From Actinomycetota bacterium (lineage in GTDB: Bacteria; Actinomycetota; Actinomycetes; Streptosporangiales; Streptosporangiaceae), in NCBI GenBank assembly GCA_021324595.1, contig JAJPIV010000100.1, forward strand, positions 1 through 45,875: a stretch of 45,875 nucleotides of DNA. Reading direction: 5' to 3'. Both the position numbers and the translations under genes were made by a program. The number at the start of each line of letters is the position of its first letter. Position 1 is the stretch's first letter. Positions 8,576-18,089 of the stretch are shown piece by piece. The notes beneath the pieces are model-generated. The model had not been told where the DNA came from, made no database searches, and saw only the letters and a program-made list of their open reading frames with translations.

Positions 8576-9064
8576 ATGACCGGTGACGGTGCAATGAGCT
8601 ATGAGGCGAGGATCCGCGAGCTCGGCCTGGAGCTACCGGGGCCGCACCTGCCGCATCCGCCGCTCGTCGGAGCCCTCGTGTGGGCCGGCCGGGCCAGGAC
8701 CAGCGGCCAGTTGCCCAGGGCGGGCGGCGAGCTGGTCTGCACCGGCCGGCTGGGCGAGGATGTGAGCGAGGCCGACGGCCGCGAGGCCGCCCGGCTCTGC
8801 GCGCTCAACGCGCTCTCGGTGCTCCGGCATGAGCTCGGCAGCCTGGACGCCATCGAGCGGGTGCTCTGCGTGCTCGGCTTCATCGCGAGCGCGCCCGGCT
8901 TCCGACGGCAGCCGCAGGTGCTGAACGGCGCGAGCGACGTGCTCGCCGAGATCTTCGGCGCTGCCGGAGCGCACACCAGGTCCGCCGTCGGCGTGGCCGC
9001 GTTGCCGCACGGTGGCCCGGTTGAGATCGAGCTCGAGGTCGCGCTGCGGCCCGGCTGGACGTGA
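8576..9064 (+). CDS. RidA-family (YjgF/UK114) protein
   Basis: A 162-residue protein of the Rid superfamily, whose classical members hydrolyse reactive enamine/imine intermediates from amino-acid metabolism. Family features are RTSGQLPR near the N-terminal third, the helix EAARLCALNALSVLRHELG, and the C-terminal block GASDVLAEIFG...HTRSAVGVAALPHGGPVEIE. The canonical RidA C-terminal arginine (R105 in E. coli) may correspond to the R of HTRSAVGV, but I could not align it rigorously. It belongs to the longer ~150-residue subgroup, whose substrates are poorly known. ATG 8576 has AGGGAGAG upstream; a second ATG at 8594 would give MSYEARIREL. A strong hairpin ends the gene. Confidence 0.88.
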   Translation: MTGDGAMSYEARIRELGLELPGPHLPHPPLVGALVWAGRARTSGQLPRAGGELVCTGRLGEDVSEADGREAARLCALNALSVLRHELGSLDAIERVLCVLGFIASAPGFRRQPQVLNGASDVLAEIFGAAGAHTRSAVGVAALPHGGPVEIELEVALRPGWT

Positions 9065-9074
9065 CGGCGGAAGG

Positions 9075-9114
9075 CGGCCGGCGATCCGAGCCAGCTGGCA
9101 CGGATCGCCGGCCG
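9075..9114. terminator. Bidirectional hairpin terminator
   Basis: CGGCCGGCGATCCG (9075-9088) pairs perfectly with CGGATCGCCGGCCG (9101-9114) around a 12-base loop that itself contains GCCAGCTGGC. It fills the gap between two convergent genes (RidA and a 2-hydroxyacid dehydrogenase). There is no long U tract, as is usual for actinomycete terminators. Confidence 0.75.
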
Positions 9115-10029
9115 TCAGGACAAAGCGGGGCGCACGACGTTGCGCAGCGGCCGGCCCGAGAGATGCCGGGCGGCCTGCTCGGCGGTGAACGCGGGCGCGC
9201 GGGCGGCGAACAGGAAGGTGTCACCGCCGATGTGCGGCGTGATGATCACGTTCGGCAACTGCCATTCGGGCCGCTCGGCGGGGAGCGGCTCGATGTCGAG
9301 CACGTCGAGGGCGGCGCGCAGCCGCCCGGAGAGCAGCTCGCGGCGCAGGGCGTCGCTGTCGACGATGGCGCCGCGAGCGACATTGACGAGCAACGCCCCG
9401 TCAGGCATCGCGCTCAGCACCGATTCGCTGATCAAGCCCCGGGTGGCCGGCGACAGCGCAATGCACGTCACCATCACGTCGGCGGTTACGGCGAGCTCGG
9501 GCAGGGCTTCGAGCGGATGCACGTGCTCCCGCGCCGTCCGGGAGACCTTGGTCACCAAGGGGCCGAAGGGGATGAGCCGCTGCTCGATGGCCATGCCCAT
9601 CGGGCCGTAGCCGACGATCAGGACCCGCTTGCCCTCCAGGGTGTCGGTCCGGGCGTGCTTCCACTCGCGCCGGTCCTGGTGCCGCAGGAACGACGGCAGC
9701 TGGCGCAGGCTCGCCAGGATCAGGGTGACGGCGAGGTCGGCCGTTCCTTCTTCGTGGCGCAAGCCCTGTCCGTTGCATAGCGTCACCGCCGGGGGCAGGT
9801 GGCCGAGCACGTCATCGACGCCGCTGCTCAGGCTCTGCACGACCGCGAGCCTGGGCAGCTCGCCGATGAGCGCGACGCTGGCGGCGTCGCCCATGTAGGG
9901 CAGGCAGTAGAACGTGACGTCGCGCAGCGCGTCCGGGGACGCCTGGCCGTACCGGAGCACGGGCACTCCGGGCACGGCTCGCTCGACGAAGTCGGCGATG
10001 CCGTCGGAGTCCGGGAGCAGGAGTGACAT
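9115..10029 (-). CDS. D-isomer-specific 2-hydroxyacid dehydrogenase
   Basis: A 304-residue NAD(P)-dependent dehydrogenase of the D-2-hydroxyacid family. The Rossmann motif VLIVGYGPMGMAIE is near residues 137-150. The catalytic triad is visible as Arg in NVARGAIVDSD, Glu in DVLDIEPLP and His in TPHIGGDT. Such enzymes interconvert 2-keto acids (glyoxylate, hydroxypyruvate, phosphoglycerate-like substrates) and 2-hydroxy acids. ATG 10029 is preceded by GAGGAG, and the gene lies 14 bases after a ThuA-like gene, so the two are probably one transcript. It is the first of two paralogous dehydrogenases in the region. The substrate is unknown. Confidence 0.9.
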   Translation of the reverse strand: MSLLLPDSDGIADFVERAVPGVPVLRYGQASPDALRDVTFYCLPYMGDAASVALIGELPRLAVVQSLSSGVDDVLGHLPPAVTLCNGQGLRHEEGTADLAVTLILASLRQLPSFLRHQDRREWKHARTDTLEGKRVLIVGYGPMGMAIEQRLIPFGPLVTKVSRTAREHVHPLEALPELAVTADVMVTCIALSPATRGLISESVLSAMPDGALLVNVARGAIVDSDALRRELLSGRLRAALDVLDIEPLPAERPEWQLPNVIITPHIGGDTFLFAARAPAFTAEQAARHLSGRPLRNVVRPALS

Positions 10030-10043
10030 GGTGATGCTCCTCG

Positions 10044-10763
10044 TCAGACCGCCCGGGTGAAGGCGGTGCCCTGGCCGGGAGGCCGCTCCGCCGCGAGCAC
10101 CCACTCGATCCCGCCCCGGATGTGCTGAAGGTACCTGGCGTCCTCGTAGGCCGCGACGAAGTGGCCGAGCGAGGTGTAGAAGGTGCGCATCGGCGGCTGG
10201 TCCCGGCACCAGGCCAGCGGGAGCCGGACGGCGCCGGGCGGGTCTCCCAGCTCCACCGCGAGGAGGATCCGCGCGTCCGGCATCAGGTCCCGGAACAGGT
10301 AGAGCTCGTCGTGGAACCGCCACGGCGAGGCCAGGTGCGCGGTCGCCGGGTGATCCCGGTCGACGACGGTGACCGGCAGCTCGCCGGTGATCGGGTGCCC
10401 GCTGAACCGGGCGCCCAGGAGCTCGCCCATGGCGGGCCAGCCATAGGCGGCGTCCGAGGCGGAGTGGAGCCCGACGACGCCGAGAGCGCCGGCCCGGGCC
10501 CGTTCCTCGATCACCGCCCGCTGCTCGCTCGTCCACGGCGTCTCGCCGATCGTGTACAGGACGAGCAGGCGGGCGGCGCGCAGGTCGGCCGTCGTGAGGT
10601 CCCCGGCCCTGGCCGCGTGCCGGAACCCCAGGCCGTTCATGCCGGCGATCTCGGCGACGGCCACGGCGGCGGATCCGAGCGACTGGTGGACCCCGGCCAT
10701 CAGGTCGCGCTGCGCCTGGTGCCGGTAGGGCGAGACATCGGTGAGGAACAGCAGGTCTGGCAT
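10044..10763 (-). CDS. ThuA-like domain protein
   Basis: A 239-residue protein resembling the ThuA (trehalose utilisation) family, which has a class I glutamine-amidotransferase-like fold. Seen features: the opening strand LLFLTDVSPYRHQ, the central VVGLHSASDAAYGWPAMGELLGARFSGHP, and near the end FYTSLGHFVAAYEDARYLQHIRGGIEWVL, where TSLGH is typical of the family. ThuA proteins accompany Gfo/Idh/MocA dehydrogenases and are linked to 3-keto-sugar metabolism. ATG 10763 is preceded by GGAGGAGT-type sequence. It lies between a second ThuA paralog (gap 96) and the dehydrogenase (gap 14). Its biochemical role is inference. Confidence 0.85.
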   Translation of the reverse strand: MPDLLFLTDVSPYRHQAQRDLMAGVHQSLGSAAVAVAEIAGMNGLGFRHAARAGDLTTADLRAARLLVLYTIGETPWTSEQRAVIEERARAGALGVVGLHSASDAAYGWPAMGELLGARFSGHPITGELPVTVVDRDHPATAHLASPWRFHDELYLFRDLMPDARILLAVELGDPPGAVRLPLAWCRDQPPMRTFYTSLGHFVAAYEDARYLQHIRGGIEWVLAAERPPGQGTAFTRAV

Positions 10764-10859
10764 CGGGACTCCTCCGGGAATGGGAACGGGGGGGCGCCCG
10801 CGGCGCCCGGAGGCACCGCAGGCGGCCTGGCCGCGTGGCCGGCGGGATGGTCCGGGTGG

Positions 10860-11531
10860 CTACCGGCTCGCGGAGGCCCAGAGCATGCCGCGCTCAACGA
10901 TGAGCCGGGCCTCCGGCACGTCGAAGTCGGCCGCCGAGTGGCCCCAGGAGACGTAGAAGATCCGGCCATCGCCCCAGCGCCGGCGCCACGCCGCCGGGAT
11001 GATCGCCTGCTCGATCCAGGGCGCCTCCTCGGGCCGCCGGAACGTCGTCGTGGCGAGCACCTCCACGGCCGGGTCCACGGCCAGGTAGTACTGCTCGGAC
11101 ACCAGTGAGAACGACGGCCCGATGCCGGCCATGATCGGATCGGCGAGCGCGCCGGGCGCGATGTCGACGGTGTACTCCGCATGGCTCCCGCCGGGATGGG
11201 CCAGCCACTGGCCCCCGGTCATGAACTGATAGGGCGGGAGGTGGCGGAAGGCGTCGCAGAGCCCGCCATGCCATCCGGCCAGCCCGGCGCCTGCCAGCAC
11301 CGCGTCCCGCAGGCCCTGGAACTGGGGCATCGTCAGGTCACCGGTGGTCCAGTTCTGCAGGATCAGCCGGACGGAGGACATCAGCGCGGCGTCCTCGTAG
11401 GCGGCCAGGTCGTCCCGCTCGACGACGGCGAAGCCCGCGGACCGCAGGAACGGGATGAACCGCTCCACCGCCTCCCTCGGCTGGTGCCCAGGGTAACCAC
11501 CCCACACGACTAGCGCATTCTTCCGGGACAT
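10860..11531 (-). CDS. ThuA-like domain protein, second paralog
   Basis: A 223-residue ThuA-like protein beginning MSRKNALVVWGGYPGHQP, with the family core GLAGWHGGLCDAFRHLPPYQ and the C-terminal GRIFYVSWGHSAADFDVPEARLIVERGMLWA. The GWHGG segment corresponds to the nucleophile-elbow region of the amidotransferase fold. It is clearly distinct from the downstream paralog, so this is not a recent duplication. I chose ATG 11531; TTG 11555 would add eight residues, and an AGGAAAGG stretch lies between the two. It heads a three-gene minus-strand unit divergent from the RraA-like gene. The function in the sugar pathway is inferred from family and position. Confidence 0.84.
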   Translation of the reverse strand: MSRKNALVVWGGYPGHQPREAVERFIPFLRSAGFAVVERDDLAAYEDAALMSSVRLILQNWTTGDLTMPQFQGLRDAVLAGAGLAGWHGGLCDAFRHLPPYQFMTGGQWLAHPGGSHAEYTVDIAPGALADPIMAGIGPSFSLVSEQYYLAVDPAVEVLATTTFRRPEEAPWIEQAIIPAAWRRRWGDGRIFYVSWGHSAADFDVPEARLIVERGMLWASASR

Positions 11532-11679
11532 TGCGCGGACCGCCTTTCCTGGCAATGGTGAACTAGGTGCTATGGAATTCCGGAAATCAGCCGGGCAGGC
11601 GGGGCCAAGCCCCCGGGCCCGCGCCGTAAAACAACCACCCCGCCGTGCGCGCCGGCGCGTCAGGAGCTATTCTTCCGGT

Positions 11680-12339
11680 ATGAGCGAGCACGACACGGAT
11701 GGCGGCGGGATCGAGTCCGCGGGAAGCGCCCGAGATCGCCTGCTGAATTTTGGCTCGGCGACGCTCGGCGAGTGCGGCGCGCTGATCCTCGATCCCGCGA
11801 TCAGGCACATGTGGCGGGGCGCGGCATTTTCCGGGCCCGCCTTCACCGTTCGCTGCGCGCCGGGTGACAACCTGGCCATCCACGCGGCCGTGGCGCGCGC
11901 GCCCCGGGGTTGCGTCCTGGCGGTGTCCGTCACCGATCAGACCGTCCGGGGCTACTGGGGAGAGGTGCTGACCATCGCGGCGATGACCGCGGGGATCGCC
12001 GCCTTCCTGATCGATGGCCACGTGCGCGACATCGCCGCCATCGAATCGCACCGGTTCCCGGTGTTCGCCCGCGGCACCGCCCTGCGGGGGGCGAGCAAGC
12101 GCGGCCCAGGGGAGATCGGCGCGGCAGCGGTCGTGGGCGGCGTTCTCGTGCGGACAGGGGACTGGCTGGTCGGCGATGCCGATGGCGTCGTGTGCGTCCC
12201 GGCCGCCCGGCTCGGTGAATGCCAGGCCGCGGCGGCTCGCCGGGCCGAGGCGGAGCGGGGCTATCTCCAGCGGATCCGGGCAGGCGAGACGACGGCGCAG
12301 CTGCTCGCCCTCGACCTGGGGTCCATCGCCGGGACCTGA
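11680..12339 (+). CDS. RraA-like aldolase/oxaloacetate decarboxylase family protein
   Basis: A 219-residue protein of the RraA/HMG-aldolase family. Many members are Mg-dependent class II aldolases for 4-hydroxy-4-methyl-2-oxoglutarate or related 2-keto acids; RraA itself inhibits RNase E. The metal-site motif AFLIDGHVRD (Arg-Asp), the preceding GYWGEVLTIAAM (G-x-GE) and the terminal GDADGVVCVPAA are all present, so a lyase/decarboxylase rather than the regulatory form is favoured. ATG 11680 follows AGGAG by about 13 bases; the frame is open further upstream in low-quality sequence. It is divergent from the ThuA unit and close to sugar-acid genes, which supports cleavage of a keto-acid intermediate. 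Confidence 0.87.
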   Translation: MSEHDTDGGGIESAGSARDRLLNFGSATLGECGALILDPAIRHMWRGAAFSGPAFTVRCAPGDNLAIHAAVARAPRGCVLAVSVTDQTVRGYWGEVLTIAAMTAGIAAFLIDGHVRDIAAIESHRFPVFARGTALRGASKRGPGEIGAAAVVGGVLVRTGDWLVGDADGVVCVPAARLGECQAAAARRAEAERGYLQRIRAGETTAQLLALDLGSIAGT

Positions 12340-12422
12340 GGAGGCCCGGTCCCCGCGAGGCGGCCCCGGTTGGCGTGGAGCGGCGCGCCGCGACCCGTCG
12401 CCTGGCCAGCCACGCATGGTCG

Positions 12423-12809
12423 TCAGTGCGTGGTGTAGTTGATCTGGCCAGCCCCCGGGCAGGCGACGGCGAAGCAGAAGCAGCGGATGGGCGCGTTGTC
12501 GCTGATCGCCCTGAGGCTGTGCACCTCATTCGGCGGGATGTAGACAAGGTCTCCCTGGCTGATCTCGCGGCTCTCCTCGCCGATGATCATCGTCCCCTTC
12601 CCGTACAGGACGTAGTAGAACTCGTGGGTTGGATGGGTATGCGGATCAACCGCGCCGCCGCCGGTGATCTCGAATTCGTTCACGAGTTCCAGTGAGCTTC
12701 CCGCCGTGATCTCTCGCATCGTTCCGGGGGGCATGAGGTACCACACCGGGGTCGTGCCGTTGTGCTCGGCGACGGGCCGCACGGAGTTGATGTTCCGGAT
12801 GTCCATCAT
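12423..12809 (-). CDS. Small cupin-domain protein
   Basis: A 128-residue single-domain cupin. The metal-binding motif 1 reads DPHTHPTHEFYYVLYGKG (His, His, Glu) and motif 2 reads QGDLVYIPPNEVHSLRA (His), so a metal site is intact. Small cupins of this kind include isomerases, lyases and sensors of sugar metabolism; nothing here identifies the reaction. ATG 12809 is followed at once by a second ATG at 12806, with AAGGATC just upstream. It is divergently transcribed from an AllA-like gene across a 76-base AT-rich promoter region. The gene lies between the RraA-like gene and the SorC-controlled transporter operon, so a role in the same pathway is likely. Confidence 0.85.
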   Translation of the reverse strand: MMDIRNINSVRPVAEHNGTTPVWYLMPPGTMREITAGSSLELVNEFEITGGGAVDPHTHPTHEFYYVLYGKGTMIIGEESREISQGDLVYIPPNEVHSLRAISDNAPIRCFCFAVACPGAGQINYTTH

Positions 12810-12885
12810 TTGATCCTTACTCTAGCCGGGCCGGTGGTAGCGGGCATATAATTCACGTGATCACCGGAAGTGACAGGGAGGGCGC
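12810..12885. promoter_or_regulatory. Divergent promoter region with TATAAT and TCACGTGA palindrome
   Basis: This is a locally AT-richer gap between two divergent genes. TATAAT at 12847-12852 is a good -10 for the plus-strand gene, though no good -35 was seen. The palindrome TCACGTGA lies directly after it, followed by TGATCA, so a regulator could bind over the transcription start. Confidence 0.45.
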
Positions 12886-13401
12886 ATGGCACAATTCGCA
12901 GGCAGCATCAAGGCCGAGGACTTCGACGCCGGGGCCTGGTCCGAATACGGCTGGGTGCCGGTCCCCGACACCGATTCGCGTGACGGGGAGCACCGGCTGC
13001 ATTTCGAATGGGCCGACGCCCACGTGAACTTCATCGGGCACGATGCCAGCGAGGTGACCTACACCCCGGAGGGCATCGTGTGCGAGATGCTGTTCCGACA
13101 TCACACGCACACCCAGGCGCTCATGGTCCTGAACTGCCCGGCGGCCATGGTGGTCGCGGCTCCCGGCACGAAGTTCCGGGGCCCGCAGGACGCGTCCAAG
13201 CTTCGCGCGTTCCTGCTCAGGCCGCTGGACGCCTTCGTGCTGCACCGGGGCACCTGGCACTGGGGACCGTTCCCCGTCGGGGCGCCGCGCGTCGAGATGT
13301 ACAACGTCCAGGGCCTGCGGTACGCCGAGGACAACGACTGCGTGCGGCTCGACCGGGTGGGGGCGAGCGTTCAGGTGCTCACCGGGCGTGCTGATCATTA
13401 G
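12886..13401 (+). CDS. Ureidoglycolate-lyase (AllA)-like cupin-fold protein
   Basis: A 171-residue protein resembling the ureidoglycolate lyase/AllA family, which releases urea and glyoxylate from ureidoglycolate in the dimeric cupin fold. Matching features are the early LHFEW segment, FRHHTHTQALMVLNCPAAMVV, the Pro-rich central FRGPQDASKLRAFLL, and FVLHRGTWHWGPFPVG, which is the family's W-H active-site strand. There are no other allantoin genes nearby, so ureidoglycolate may not be the substrate; a related glycolate-derived intermediate is possible. ATG 12886 follows GGGAGGG. The last four bases overlap the end of the convergent SorC-type gene. Confidence 0.78.
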   Translation: MAQFAGSIKAEDFDAGAWSEYGWVPVPDTDSRDGEHRLHFEWADAHVNFIGHDASEVTYTPEGIVCEMLFRHHTHTQALMVLNCPAAMVVAAPGTKFRGPQDASKLRAFLLRPLDAFVLHRGTWHWGPFPVGAPRVEMYNVQGLRYAEDNDCVRLDRVGASVQVLTGRADH

Positions 13402-14399
13402 GCACCCTCCAGCAGGACCCGGGCGGTGGCGACATCGGTGACCAGGATGTTGATCAGGCCCCCGTGCATGGCCGCCGCCAGCGGCCCGACCTTGCTCGGG
13501 CCGCCGGCGGCGGCCACGCGGCTGGGAATCTTCCGGAAGGCGTCCAGCGAGAGCCCGATGATCCGGCCGTTGATGTCGCTGTCGATCTCCTGCCCGCGCG
13601 CGTCGAAGAACCGGCCCCCGATGTCGCCGACCATCCCCCGGTCCAGCAGCCCGGCCCACTCCGCGTCCGTGATGTTGGCGCCGTGGCTGAAGTTGATGCG
13701 GTCATCGACGCCGCCGATCCCGACGAAGGCGATCGTGGCGGCCGCCGCTCGCTCCAGCGTGCCGGCGATCGCCGGGTCGGCGCGCAGGTGCAGCGCGACC
13801 GCGGGATCCTGCACGAGGACCGGCGCGTGGATGTTCTCCGCCTGGCCGCCGAACGCGGCGGCCAGGGCGTCGGTGGCCTGATACGGGTTGCCGCTGCCCT
13901 GCCCGCCTGACCGGATCGCGCCGACGAGCGACACGAAGGTCATCGCCGCTGGCCGGGGGTTCACCAGCATCCGGGGCATCTGGCCGATGGTGCGGCTGAG
14001 CCCGACGGCGACCACGAGGCCGTCGCGGGCGACGCGCTCCAGGTACGACGCGGCCCCGCGGGCGAGGGCCGCCCGCAGGCCGCTGCCGTCCGCGCCGTTG
14101 CCCGGGGTCGGCACGATGATGGCCTCACGCAGGTCGAACGCGGTCAGCAGCCGTCCTTCGAGCTCGGCGAACGGGCTGACCCGGCTGTCGACGATGACCT
14201 TGACCAGCCCGCTCTGGCGGGCCAGCTTGATCAGGCGGGTCACCTTGACCCGGGACAGGCCGAGGGCCTCGGCTGTCTCCTGGTGCGTGAGCCCGAATTC
14301 GAAGTGCAGCCGGGCTGCCCTCGCTGTCAGGTCCGCCCCTGCGAGCGCCGGGGGCGGCGGCGCCGATCGGTGAGCTGGGAGGGATTTCTCCTCGATCAT
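13398..14399 (-). CDS. SorC/DeoR-type sugar-binding transcriptional regulator
   Basis: A 333-residue SorC-family regulator. The N-terminal helix-turn-helix is at about residues 27-65 (HQETAEALGLSRVKVTRLIK). The C-terminal effector domain has family features SRTIGQMPRML, AFVGIGGVDD, DIGGRFFDARGQ and a final AAMHGGLINILVTD. Members bind phosphorylated sugars or sugar acids and release DNA or activate on binding. It is the last gene of the minus-strand transport/catabolic operon, 54 bases after the solute-binding protein gene. Its likely operators are the paired palindromes at 24890-24926 upstream of the first gene; that link is inference. It overlaps the convergent AllA-like gene by four bases. 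Confidence 0.9.
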   Translation of the reverse strand: MIEEKSLPAHRSAPPPPALAGADLTARAARLHFEFGLTHQETAEALGLSRVKVTRLIKLARQSGLVKVIVDSRVSPFAELEGRLLTAFDLREAIIVPTPGNGADGSGLRAALARGAASYLERVARDGLVVAVGLSRTIGQMPRMLVNPRPAAMTFVSLVGAIRSGGQGSGNPYQATDALAAAFGGQAENIHAPVLVQDPAVALHLRADPAIAGTLERAAAATIAFVGIGGVDDRINFSHGANITDAEWAGLLDRGMVGDIGGRFFDARGQEIDSDINGRIIGLSLDAFRKIPSRVAAAGGPSKVGPLAAAMHGGLINILVTDVATARVLLEGA

Positions 14400-14453
14400 T
14401 GTCTATCCATCTCGGGTGCGCGTCTTACAGCGGGGGCAGCCTGGCATGGCGGG

Positions 14454-15869
14454 TTACTTCAGCGTCTCGACGCTGCCGGCCCCCAGCTGCTGGGTGATGA
14501 GGTTGGCCATGATGGTCAGCGCCTGGCTGACGCTCATGTTCGGGTTCTGGGCGAAGTCGCCCGTCACCGTGTTGAGCGCCCGGGCGTAGACGGTGAAGTT
14601 GCCGTTGTTCGGCAGCGGGACGCCGTACTTGGAGTAGTCGTTGAAGGCGGCCTGGAACGGCGGCGCGTAGTTGACGAACGGCGCCTCCTGGCCGACGCTC
14701 AGGTCCGGCGGGACGAATCCGGACCACAGCGCGGTGTTGAGCTGGTTCTGCGGCTGCTCGGCGAGCTTGATGAAGTTCCAGGCCATGGCGGCGTTCGGGG
14801 AGGACCTGGCGATGGCGAACGCCCAGCCGCCGATGGTGGAGGCCCCGCCGGGCGCCTGGCCGTTCTGCGTCGGCACCGGGGCGACGCCGACGTCATCCTT
14901 CGCCGCGGCCCACGGCGCCGCGGACTTCGGATCGACCCAGACCGTCGGGTACCAGTTCGACCCGATCGCGATCGCCAGCTTGCCCTGCTTCATCAGCAGC
15001 GGGGGCTGCCCGACCGCGTCGGTCCTGAAGAGCTGCGACGTCGGGGAGCCGAGGCCCTCCTTGAACATGGACCGGTAGAACTGCAGCGCGGCGCGCAGGC
15101 CCGGGCTGTCGACCACCCACTTGTTCGTCTTGGTGTCGAACATGACCGGCGTCACGGACCCGTCGATCAGGTTGCCGATTCCCTGCAGCACGTTCGTGGG
15201 CCCGGCCGCGACGCCCGCGGCCAGCCACAGGGGGTAGACGCCGGGGTTGGCCTTCTTGACCGCCGCCGCCACCTTGAGGATGTCCTGCCAGTTCGTCGGG
15301 TGCCACGGCAGCGGGATGCCCGCCTTGCGCAGCATGATCTTGTTGTAGAGGATCCCGGAGTCGTTGTTGCCGGCGTTCACCGCGTAGACCTGACCGCCGA
15401 TCGTGCTCATCGCCTGGACGCCCTTCGGCATCCCCGTCCAGAACGATGGCGGGTTCGGCCCGCTGACGAACTTGTTGAGCGGCAGCAGGTAGTTGGAGGA
15501 GCTGAACTCGCCGACGTAGGTGGTCGGGAGCTGGATGACGTCGGGCGTGGTGGACGGGCTCCGGAACAGAATGGCGGCCTTGTTCATCAGGTCGATGTCC
15601 GTCCCGCCGGTGCCGAGCAGGTCCAGCTTCACGTGCGGGTAGAGCCTGGCCCACTGCCTGGCGATGCCGTTCCACCACTGGTTCGCGAGCTGGTCGGAGT
15701 TGAACACGTAGTTGTTGGAGAAGAGCACGGTGAGCGTGCGGGTGCCGGTGGCTCCCGGCGAGCTTCCCGATGAGCCGCTGCAGGCGGCCAGTAGAGTGGG
15801 CAGCAGGAGAGCGACTGCTAGCGTGAGCCTCCTGCGGGGTCGTGCGATCTTCGGCATGCGTGCGGTCAC
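14454..15869 (-). CDS. Sugar ABC transporter solute-binding lipoprotein
   Basis: A 471-residue extracellular solute-binding protein of the carbohydrate (CUT1-associated) type. A basic N-terminus (PKIARPRRR) leads to a hydrophobic signal ending in the lipobox LLAAC, followed by a Ser/Gly-rich linker, so it is lipid-anchored outside the membrane. The body shows GNNDSGILYNKIMLRKAGIPLPWHP-like and GWAFAIARSSPNAAMAWNFIK segments typical of the family. GTG 15869 is preceded by AAGGGA; ATG 15857 is an alternative. It is followed by the regulator and preceded by ATPase and permease genes; the 125-base gap upstream is the largest inside the operon. The ligand cannot be predicted beyond carbohydrate. 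Confidence 0.92.
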   Translation of the reverse strand: MTARMPKIARPRRRLTLAVALLLPTLLAACSGSSGSSPGATGTRTLTVLFSNNYVFNSDQLANQWWNGIARQWARLYPHVKLDLLGTGGTDIDLMNKAAILFRSPSTTPDVIQLPTTYVGEFSSSNYLLPLNKFVSGPNPPSFWTGMPKGVQAMSTIGGQVYAVNAGNNDSGILYNKIMLRKAGIPLPWHPTNWQDILKVAAAVKKANPGVYPLWLAAGVAAGPTNVLQGIGNLIDGSVTPVMFDTKTNKWVVDSPGLRAALQFYRSMFKEGLGSPTSQLFRTDAVGQPPLLMKQGKLAIAIGSNWYPTVWVDPKSAAPWAAAKDDVGVAPVPTQNGQAPGGASTIGGWAFAIARSSPNAAMAWNFIKLAEQPQNQLNTALWSGFVPPDLSVGQEAPFVNYAPPFQAAFNDYSKYGVPLPNNGNFTVYARALNTVTGDFAQNPNMSVSQALTIMANLITQQLGAGSVETLK

Positions 15870-15994
15870 TGCAGGGGTCCCTTCTGTCGAGCGGGGAACT
15901 CGGTGGGGGGGAGGAGCCGGCCCAGGCCCCTGTGCCTGGGCCGACTCGCTGGGGGCCGGATCGCGGCCGGCGCCGCGTGCGGCTGGGACATGGG

Positions 15995-17089
<1,095 letters not shown>

Positions 17090-17136
17090 TGCCTTCTCCT
17101 CGTGCTGGCCGCCGGCGGCCGCCGGCCGTGGCCCGG

Positions 17137-18066
17137 TCAGCCTTTGATTCCGCCGGCGAATGAGAAGCCTCCGCTGAGCCAGCGGGAGCTGATGAGGTAC
17201 AAGATGATGACGGGCAGGGAGAACAAGATGCCATAGGCGGCGAGCGGCCCGAACTGGACCTGGCCGTTGGCGCTCATGAACTGGTAGATGCCCACGGCGC
17301 CGGGGGTATCCGATGGGTTGGCATCGAGGACGAGCGGGATGAGGAACGCTCCCCACGAGTTGATGAAGGTGAGAATGGCCGAGACCAGGACTCCCGGCAT
17401 GATGAGCGGAACGACGACCGTCAGCAGCACCCTGAACTGACCGGATCCCTCGATCGCGGCCGCCTCCTCGAACTCGCGGGGGACCTGGTCGATGAAGTTC
17501 TTCAGCAGCCAGATGGCGAACGGGACGCTGGTCGCGGCGAGGACCAGCGAGGTGTAGAAGGGCGAGTCGAGCCAGCCAATGCTCACGAAGATCTGGTAGA
17601 TCGGGATGAGCAGCAGCGTGACCGGCAGTCCGGTCAGGAAGATGATGACGACGAGGGCCGCGCCCTTCAGCGGCACGTAGTGCCGGGAGAGCACGTACCC
17701 CGCCAGCGTCGATACCACGGTCGCTATCACCGTGGAGACGCCGGCGAGGTACAGGCTGTTCATGATCGCGCCGCTCGCCCCGGACTGGAGCGCCTGGGTG
17801 AAGTTGGCCAGCGAGAACCTCGGGGTCACGACGCCCGGCGAGGCGTGCGGGTTGAACGCCGCCAGGATCAGCCAGGCCAGCGGGAGCAGGAAGATTACCC
17901 CGATGATCGTCATCGCCAGGTTCCCGATGATCGCGGGCAGGACCTTCGTGCGCAGGCGCCGGGCCGCTGCGGGGAAGGCGGTGCCGCGCGGGGCGGCGCC
18001 GCCGCCGGCGCCGGGCCGGGCGGCGGCCTCGCCCGGCGGTTCGTCACGGTGCGGTGCGACTGTCAT
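17137..18066 (-). CDS. Carbohydrate ABC transporter permease (MalG-like)
   Basis: A 309-residue inner-membrane permease with six expected transmembrane helices after a charged, proline-rich cytosolic N-terminus (about 45 residues). The EAA loop that contacts the ATPase is visible as EFEEAAAIEGSGQFRVLLTVVVPLIMPG. ATG 18066 is chosen because an excellent ribosome binding site, GGGAGGAGGAGG, lies upstream; the frame continues open upstream only through the partner permease's antisense-like reading. The 23-base gap to the upstream permease implies cotranscription and partnership in a heterodimeric channel. Confidence 0.93.
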   Translation of the reverse strand: MTVAPHRDEPPGEAAARPGAGGGAAPRGTAFPAAARRLRTKVLPAIIGNLAMTIIGVIFLLPLAWLILAAFNPHASPGVVTPRFSLANFTQALQSGASGAIMNSLYLAGVSTVIATVVSTLAGYVLSRHYVPLKGAALVVIIFLTGLPVTLLLIPIYQIFVSIGWLDSPFYTSLVLAATSVPFAIWLLKNFIDQVPREFEEAAAIEGSGQFRVLLTVVVPLIMPGVLVSAILTFINSWGAFLIPLVLDANPSDTPGAVGIYQFMSANGQVQFGPLAAYGILFSLPVIILYLISSRWLSGGFSFAGGIKG

Positions 18067-18089
18067 CTGCGTCCTCCTCCTCCCGCCGG

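Noticed and set aside
6964-8586. 540-codon plus frame inside the second SNF2 gene
   Set aside because: It is a +1-type shadow with Arg/Gly/Pro-rich translation; the other frame carries the ATPase motifs.
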